In this document: positions 47,809 through 53,650 of the stretch, piece after piece
How positions within the stretch are numbered: the first letter of the stretch is position 1
Layout of the letters: every line of letters starts with the position of its first letter
NCBI GenBank assembly: GCA_938015295.1
Contig: CALLQB010000024.1
Coordinates: 1-53,650 of the forward strand
Direction of reading: 5' to 3'
From: an uncultured Acidimicrobiales bacterium
Lineage (GTDB): Bacteria > Actinomycetota > Acidimicrobiia > Acidimicrobiales > SHLQ01
Length of the DNA: 53,650 nucleotides
The notes under the pieces: model-generated
The model's database searches: none
What the model was told of the DNA's origin: nothing
Seen by the model: only the letters and a program-made list of their open reading frames with translations
Translations under genes and position numbers: made by a program

Positions 47809-49230
47809 CTACAGCAGGGCTCCAGGCACATAGCTCGCGGCGTCGGAGCACTCGTCAAAAACCGGTGCTACGCGATCAAGAAACGACGCCACTTGCTGCT
47901 GTGCGGTGCCAGCCAGGTCGAGCGGATCACCCAGAGCGCGGGTGATGCCGTCGAGATCGAGCGGTAGACGATCATCGCCAGCCAGACGCTCGAAGAGGTC
48001 ATTTTGACCGGTCGCCTGCTGGCGCATTTCGAGGGCAACGGCCACCGCGTGTTCCTTGATGGCTTCGTGGGCGGCTTCGCGGCCAGCGCCGTTCTTGATG
48101 GCCGCGACCAGAATTTTCGTTGTTGCCAAGAAGGGCAGGTAACGGTCGAGCTCACGTTGAATGACTGCGGGATATGCCCCGAACTCATCGAGCACGGTGA
48201 TCATGGTTTCGAACAGTCCGTCGAGCGCAAAGAAGGCGTCAGGGAGAACCACGCGACGCACGACCGAGCAACTCACGTCGCCCTCGTTCCACTGGTCGCC
48301 GGTGAGGCCGGTGGCCATAGTGAGATGTCCGCCAAGAATCGTGTGAAGCCCACATACCCGTTCGGTACTGCGGGTGTTCATCTTGTGTGGCATCGCCGAG
48401 GAGCCGACCTGGCCTTCCTGGAAGCCCTCGGTCACCAGTTCGTGGCCGGCCATCAGACGAATCGTGGTTGCCAGATTCGCCGGCCCAGACGCTGCCTGCA
48501 CGAGTGCCGACACCACGTCGAAGTCCAACGAGCGGGGGTACACCTGGCCAACGCTGCCAAGGGTCGCGGCGAAACCAAGATGCTCGGCTACCCGCGTCTC
48601 AAGCTGGTCGACTTTAGCGACATCGCCTTCGAAGAGATCGAGCATGTCCTGCTGGGTGCCAACTGGCCCCTTGATACCTCGCAATGGGTAGCGGTCGAGG
48701 AGGCCGTCGAGGCGAAGCAACGCCTGCCAGAGCTCTTCGCCAGCGTTCGAAAATCGTTTACCGAGTGTGGTGGTTTGGGCCGCAACGTTGTGTGACCGCC
48801 CGGTGAGGGCGACGGCCGAATACTCCTCTGCTCGTCGGGCGATGCGAGCTAGCACCGCCACCATCCGGTCGCGCACCAGCTCAAGGCTCTGTCGCACCTG
48901 CAACTGTTCGACGTTCTCGGTCAGGTCGCGAGAAGTCATCCCTTTGTGAATGTGTTCGTGGCCGGCCAAGGCACAAAATTCTTCGATGCGAGCCTTCACG
49001 TCGTGGCGAGTTCGTTCTTCGCGAACCCGGATCGAATCGAGGTCGACGGTAGTCAGCTGTGCTCGATAATCATCGATCACGCCATCTGGAACATCCACTC
49101 CGAGGTCGCGTTGCGCCTCGAGTACTGCCAGCCAGAGCTGCCGCTCGGCGATGACCTTGTTGGTTGCGGACCAAATGTTGACCATTTCGGGCGACGCGTA
49201 ACGCGAGGCGAGAACATTCGGAACAGACAT
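47809..49230 (-). CDS. purB: Adenylosuccinate lyase PurB
   Basis: A 473-residue fumarase-superfamily lyase. GMTSRDLTENVEQLQ (97-111) and the signature SSAMPHKMN (277-285) with its mobile-loop Ser are intact, and TGRSHNVAAQTTTLGKR holds the catalytic His. It cleaves SAICAR and adenylosuccinate, releasing fumarate in two purine steps. It starts at ATG 49228-49230, 6 bp after the purD stop, in the same transcription unit. Confidence 0.96.
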   Translation of the reverse strand: MSVPNVLASRYASPEMVNIWSATNKVIAERQLWLAVLEAQRDLGVDVPDGVIDDYRAQLTTVDLDSIRVREERTRHDVKARIEEFCALAGHEHIHKGMTSRDLTENVEQLQVRQSLELVRDRMVAVLARIARRAEEYSAVALTGRSHNVAAQTTTLGKRFSNAGEELWQALLRLDGLLDRYPLRGIKGPVGTQQDMLDLFEGDVAKVDQLETRVAEHLGFAATLGSVGQVYPRSLDFDVVSALVQAASGPANLATTIRLMAGHELVTEGFQEGQVGSSAMPHKMNTRSTERVCGLHTILGGHLTMATGLTGDQWNEGDVSCSVVRRVVLPDAFFALDGLFETMITVLDEFGAYPAVIQRELDRYLPFLATTKILVAAIKNGAGREAAHEAIKEHAVAVALEMRQQATGQNDLFERLAGDDRLPLDLDGITRALGDPLDLAGTAQQQVASFLDRVAPVFDECSDAASYVPGALL

Positions 49231-49236
49231 AGAGCC

Positions 49237-50490
49237 TTATACCTCCGCAGCGGCGACGGAAGCTGCCTCTGCAATGTCGATGCGGTACTGCATACCAGGC
49301 CACGAGATCTCGTCGACGCCAGCGAAAGCCCGTTCGCGTGCCGCGGCAAGTGTTGGCCCGCTGCCAGTGACGGCAAGGACTCGGCCACCGTTGACGGTGA
49401 GCTGCTCGGGCGAACCACCGGTACCGGCACAGAACACTTCAACGCCCCCGAGTGCGTTGGCCCGGTCGATGCCCGAAATGGTTGGACCCTTCACCGGGCT
49501 CATGGGATATCCCTCGGCAGCACATACAACAGTCACCATTGCGTCGGTGGTGAATTCGGGAATCGTTTCGATGTTGCCAGCGGCTGCTTCGCTAAGAAGC
49601 TGTACCAAGTCGGTGGTAAGACGAGGCAACACCACCTGAGCTTCGGGGTCACCGAATCGCACGTTGTACTCGAGCATCTTTGGGCCGTCGGGAGTCACCA
49701 TGACCCCGGCGTACAACACGCCCCGGTAGTCGATACCCATGCCACGCAGCGTGTCGAGTGTGGGTTGCACACCACCGGTCATGATGGTCTCGACAACTGC
49801 TGGAGTAGCCACTGGTACGGGCGAGTATGCGCCCATGCCACCCGTGTTGGGGCCGACGTCGCCCACGCCGATGCGCTTGAAATCTTGGGCGGGGGCCAAA
49901 GCCACGGCTTTGGTGCCGTCGCAGATTGCAAGAATCGAAATCTCAGGACCGGTGAGCCCTTCTTCGATCACCACCGTGCGGCCGGCTTCACCAAAAGCTT
50001 CGCCAGAAAGGTAGGTGCGCACAGCGTCTTGCGCTTCGGCAAGGTCGTGGGTCACCAGCACACCTTTACCAGCGGCCAGACCATCGGTCTTGACGACATA
50101 GAACTCGGGCATGGTGTCGAGGTAGGCAAGTGCCGGTTCGACCTCGGTAAAGGTGCCGTGCATGGCGGTAGGCACGCCAGCTTTGGCGAGCACCTCCTTC
50201 ATCCAGGCTTTGGAGCCTTCAAGTCGAGCGCCATCGGCACCCGGACCAAACACCAACTTTTCCTGCGCTCGGAGCCGATCGGCTAGGCCGTCAACCAAGG
50301 GCGCCTCAGGCCCAACAACAAAGAGATCGGCGTCGATTTCAAGCGGATCGGTGTCGACCGAACCGGGGATGCCAGGGGAACCGGGACTAACTACCACATC
50401 CGCGCTTCGCCCAAGGACCGACGCCAGTGCATGCTCGCGCCCCCCGGATCCGACTACACAAACTCGCTTGCGGGTTGTGTCGGAACTCAT
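49237..50490 (-). CDS. purD: Phosphoribosylamine-glycine ligase PurD
   Basis: A 417-residue ATP-grasp enzyme. VCVVGSGGREHAL at the N-terminus, FGPGADGARLEGSKAWMKEVL, KTDGLAAGKGV and the C-terminal FGDPEAQVVLPRL are classic GARS motifs. It makes GAR from phosphoribosylamine, glycine and ATP. Stop and start spacings to purB (6 bp) and purA (9 bp) indicate one operon. Confidence 0.97.
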   Translation of the reverse strand: MSSDTTRKRVCVVGSGGREHALASVLGRSADVVVSPGSPGIPGSVDTDPLEIDADLFVVGPEAPLVDGLADRLRAQEKLVFGPGADGARLEGSKAWMKEVLAKAGVPTAMHGTFTEVEPALAYLDTMPEFYVVKTDGLAAGKGVLVTHDLAEAQDAVRTYLSGEAFGEAGRTVVIEEGLTGPEISILAICDGTKAVALAPAQDFKRIGVGDVGPNTGGMGAYSPVPVATPAVVETIMTGGVQPTLDTLRGMGIDYRGVLYAGVMVTPDGPKMLEYNVRFGDPEAQVVLPRLTTDLVQLLSEAAAGNIETIPEFTTDAMVTVVCAAEGYPMSPVKGPTISGIDRANALGGVEVFCAGTGGSPEQLTVNGGRVLAVTGSGPTLAAARERAFAGVDEISWPGMQYRIDIAEAASVAAAEV

Positions 50491-50499
50491 CGTGTGACC

Positions 50500-51807
<1,308 letters not shown>

Positions 51808-52054
51808 TTACGTTGCGACAGTAGTAGTTCGGCGAACGAAGTGCGCCACTGAGTTTGAAAGAAAGCCAGAAATTCGCGCCGGTGGTCGACCTCAGATACG
51901 ACCCATGTCGACATGTGGGTCACGGGGCTGCGGCACTCTAATGCGTGCAGAGTGACAAGTGGGGGATTTGTGGAAGATGTTGTTAAAGATGTACCTTCGC
52001 GATCAGGCGGGCTAACGCATGAAGTTCGGCGCAGCCGTAGGTAGGGAGTTTTCG

Positions 52055-53218
52055 ATGGCCTCAATCCATCCAAGTGCACCACGACAACACAGGACGCCTC
52101 GCGTCGTTCGTTTCGGTTTTGTCGCGCTCCTTGTCATTCTCGCCACGCTCTTCGCCATCACCCTGTTTGAAGCCGGCGAATCAGCCGATGCTCAGGCTGG
52201 TCCAAGTCCAGCTGGCTGCGGCGGCGACTACGCGAACTCCTTTGGTTCGGTCGCCTTCAACACCGTTGTCGGCGACAAGCTTCTTTCGTCCTCGCCGACC
52301 ACCATGGTATGGGGCCTCGGCTCACCGATTCCGGCCGGCACATACGACCTCTCCGGTGTGAGCTACGACGGGTACACCGACCGCGCGACCAGCGCCGGCC
52401 AGTTCAACGAACAGTGGTTTGCCGAATTCCTCGACGCCTCGGGCAACGTGCTCGCCACGAGCGGCATCACCGGCGATCTCGCAGACAATGTCACCGAAGC
52501 CACCTGGTCGGGCGGCATTGGCCGAGTCACCCTCAGCGCTACCGCCACCCAGATCCGCACGGTCCACGCAGCAATCGGTTCAGCAGCAATCAACTCTGTG
52601 CGCCCCGTCTGTGTCGGAGCATCGTCGATCGCTCCGCCAGCAACAACTCCACCCGCCACTGCACCGCCTGAAACAACTCCTCCGGATACGGCTCCCCCTG
52701 CCACTACCCCACCCGATACGGCACCGCCTTCGGGACAAAGCAGCATCACGGTGCAAAAGATCATCGAAGGCGACAACGATTTCAAAGCGACCCTCACCCT
52801 CGATTGCGGCGTGAATGGCTCGGCCAGCGGCACCGACAACAACCCTTCGATCAGTGTCGGCGATCTTCCGATTGGCGCATCGTGCGACATTTCGGTCGAG
52901 GCTGACGACATCAGCAACATCGGCTTCGAAGTCACACCCGCCTCGATCATTCCGATCGCCGGCGATGCGCTGAGCACCATCACCATCACGATTCCTGAAG
53001 ACGGTCTCAACATCGTTGTGTCGATCACCTGCGCCATCGAAGGTGGCGGCGACGTCGACCCCGAGCCACCCACCACGCAGCCACCCACCACGCAGCCGCC
53101 AACAACGCAGCCGCCAACAACACAGCCGCCAACAACACAGCCGCCTACCCCCCGGCCAGCACAGCAGCCAGCCCAGCCTGCCGAGCCTGTTGCCGCCAAC
53201 CCGAACTTCACCGGATAG
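52055..53218 (+). CDS. Secreted or surface protein with Pro/Thr repeats and DUF5979-like domain
   Basis: A 387-residue exported protein. A basic N-terminus and hydrophobic segment (FGFVALLVILATLFAITLF) form a signal sequence or anchor. A first beta domain (about residues 50-190, CGGDYANSFGSVAF onward) is followed by six PPxTx units (52634-52723), a second beta domain beginning ITVQKIIEGDNDFKATLTLDC, which resembles the DUF5979 repeat of actinobacterial surface proteins, and five exact PPTTQ units (53066-53140) before a short PNFTG end. There is no LPxTG sorting signal. ATG 52055 is preferred because AGGGAG lies 6-7 nt upstream; ATG 52019 is in frame but lacks this. Confidence 0.8.
   Translation: MASIHPSAPRQHRTPRVVRFGFVALLVILATLFAITLFEAGESADAQAGPSPAGCGGDYANSFGSVAFNTVVGDKLLSSSPTTMVWGLGSPIPAGTYDLSGVSYDGYTDRATSAGQFNEQWFAEFLDASGNVLATSGITGDLADNVTEATWSGGIGRVTLSATATQIRTVHAAIGSAAINSVRPVCVGASSIAPPATTPPATAPPETTPPDTAPPATTPPDTAPPSGQSSITVQKIIEGDNDFKATLTLDCGVNGSASGTDNNPSISVGDLPIGASCDISVEADDISNIGFEVTPASIIPIAGDALSTITITIPEDGLNIVVSITCAIEGGGDVDPEPPTTQPPTTQPPTTQPPTTQPPTTQPPTPRPAQQPAQPAEPVAANPNFTG
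52634..52723 (+). repeat. 15-bp coding repeat, PPxTx units
   Basis: Six consecutive degenerate 15-bp units encode PPATT, PPATA, PPETT, PPDTA, PPATT and PPDTA, forming a stiff linker between two beta domains of the secreted protein. Confidence 0.85.
53066..53140 (+). repeat. 15-bp coding tandem repeat, five PPTTQ units
   Basis: Five 15-bp units encode identical PPTTQ pentapeptides with only third-position differences. The array is a likely site of length variation between strains. Confidence 0.9.
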
Positions 53219-53351
53219 AGGACTTCACCAATCGCTACACAACTCACAGTGTTGTGCTGGATCGAAGACGCCTTGGGGCAAAAGGCGCCGATCGCAAAGC
53301 ACCACAACGCCGACCCAGGGTTTGGGGCAACATCCCTTGAGGTTGGCAACT

Positions 53352-53422
53352 GGGACCTGACAGGTTCTCCGACCGACTTTTGTGGGGCGGACGGAGAACT
53401 GGGTCAGGTCCCTCTATTTTTT
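53352..53422 (+). terminator. Rho-independent terminator
   Basis: GGGACCTGAC (53352-53361) pairs with GTCAGGTCCC (53403-53412), and TTCTCCG (53365-53371) with CGGAGAA (53392-53398), followed by TCTATTTTTT. Oriented to end transcription of the secreted-protein gene. Its stem core is shared with the hairpins at 18376 and 44568. Confidence 0.85.
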
Positions 53423-53435
53423 CAACGGAGGCCGG

Positions 53436-53650
53436 TTAGTTGAAGGTGAACTGGCCATCGGCGGCATCGACAACAATCTTGTCGCCCTCGCCGTAAGTAC
53501 CTTCAAGGAGCGCCAACGCCAACCGGTCGCCGAGTTCGCGCTGAATAACACGTTTCACCGGACGAGCCCCAAAGTCGTGGTCGAACCCTTCGTTCGCGAG
53601 TTTGGTCTTCGCCTCGCTGGTGACCTCAAGGGCGATTCGGCGCTGGGCCA
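53436..53650 (-). CDS. clpB: ATP-dependent chaperone ClpB, C-terminal fragment
   Basis: Only the last 70 codons are in the window; the 5' part lies beyond 53650. The stretch RRIALEVTSEAKTKLANEGFD followed by FGARPVKRVIQRELGDRLALALL is the C-terminal D2 small domain shared by ClpB and related Hsp100 proteins, with the sensor-2 GARP motif. The final part (GEGDKIVVDAADGQF) is the ClpB-type ending. ClpB disaggregates proteins together with DnaK. Stop TAA is at 53436-53438. Confidence 0.9.
   Translation of the reverse strand, partial: AQRRIALEVTSEAKTKLANEGFDHDFGARPVKRVIQRELGDRLALALLEGTYGEGDKIVVDAADGQFTFN

Noticed and set aside
48946..50286. 446-residue plus-strand open frame
   Set aside because: It is antisense to purB and purD, both of which carry complete catalytic motifs.

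Overview
The window is a dense stretch (about 50 protein genes, almost no gap above 280 bp) of a high-GC chromosome. GC-rich third codon positions, GTG/TTG starts, leaderless-looking promoters, a Pro/Thr-rich secreted protein with a C-terminal DUF5979-like domain, and many xanthine-dehydrogenase-type, MttB-type and 2-oxoglutarate-oxygenase genes suggest an actinobacterium, plausibly a free-living member of the Acidimicrobiia. That placement is inference from gene content. No rRNA, tRNA, phage, transposase or CRISPR array was recognised.

Layout. 1-1700: a hypothetical protein, a cupin and an NTF2-like protein. 1729-7732: a catabolic or tailoring cluster with an N-acyl-D-amino-acid deacylase-like amidohydrolase, a peroxiredoxin-like gene whose catalytic Cys codon is an in-frame TGA (a probable selenoprotein), a class V aminotransferase fold enzyme, two translationally coupled 2-oxoglutarate oxygenases and a TauE-type permease. 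8013-8753: a sugar-phosphate transferase. 8772-17344: a LysR-controlled divergent locus (two SDRs and a non-pyrrolysine MttB-family methyltransferase on one side; a DapA-family aldolase/deaminase and an aldehyde dehydrogenase on the other) followed by a methyltransferase and a mandelate-racemase-family enzyme, suggesting use of a betaine or hydroxyproline-like compound. 17349-22027: a possible small protein, a Gly/Arg-rich ribbon-helix-helix-like protein with a striking upstream operator-like palindrome, RibF, a methyltransferase, a TetR regulator, carbonic anhydrase and a fatty-acid-hydroxylase family protein.

22141-28171 is a molybdenum hydroxylase operon with two different large subunits around one FAD subunit and one [2Fe-2S] subunit. 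It is followed by a divergent flavin monooxygenase / ThDP-enzyme pair, an MFS exporter and an orphan histidine kinase. 33841-41368 is a MacAB-like operon (lipoprotein adaptor, FtsX-type permease, two ATPases) that ends with a GH97 lipoprotein glycosidase. A coiled-coil M23 peptidase, a stand-alone PEP-utilising phosphohistidine-domain protein and an HD-domain protein follow.

45337-51780 is a purine biosynthesis block: purE-purK on the plus strand converging on purA-purD-purB-purC on the minus strand. The window ends with a secreted Thr/Pro-repeat protein, a strong terminator and the 3' end of clpB.

The most noteworthy observation is the peroxiredoxin-like gene at 3546-4046. The TGA at 3672-3674 replaces the first Cys of an otherwise intact CxxC active site and is followed, 10 nt later, by a perfect 6-bp hairpin with a G in its loop, as expected for a bacterial SECIS. 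Automatic gene calling would truncate this gene. Secondary points of interest are the four-half-site operator at 18295-18326, the 16-bp tandem repeat ahead of the mttB-like gene, two families of dispersed intergenic repeats, and the paired large subunits in the molybdenum hydroxylase operon.
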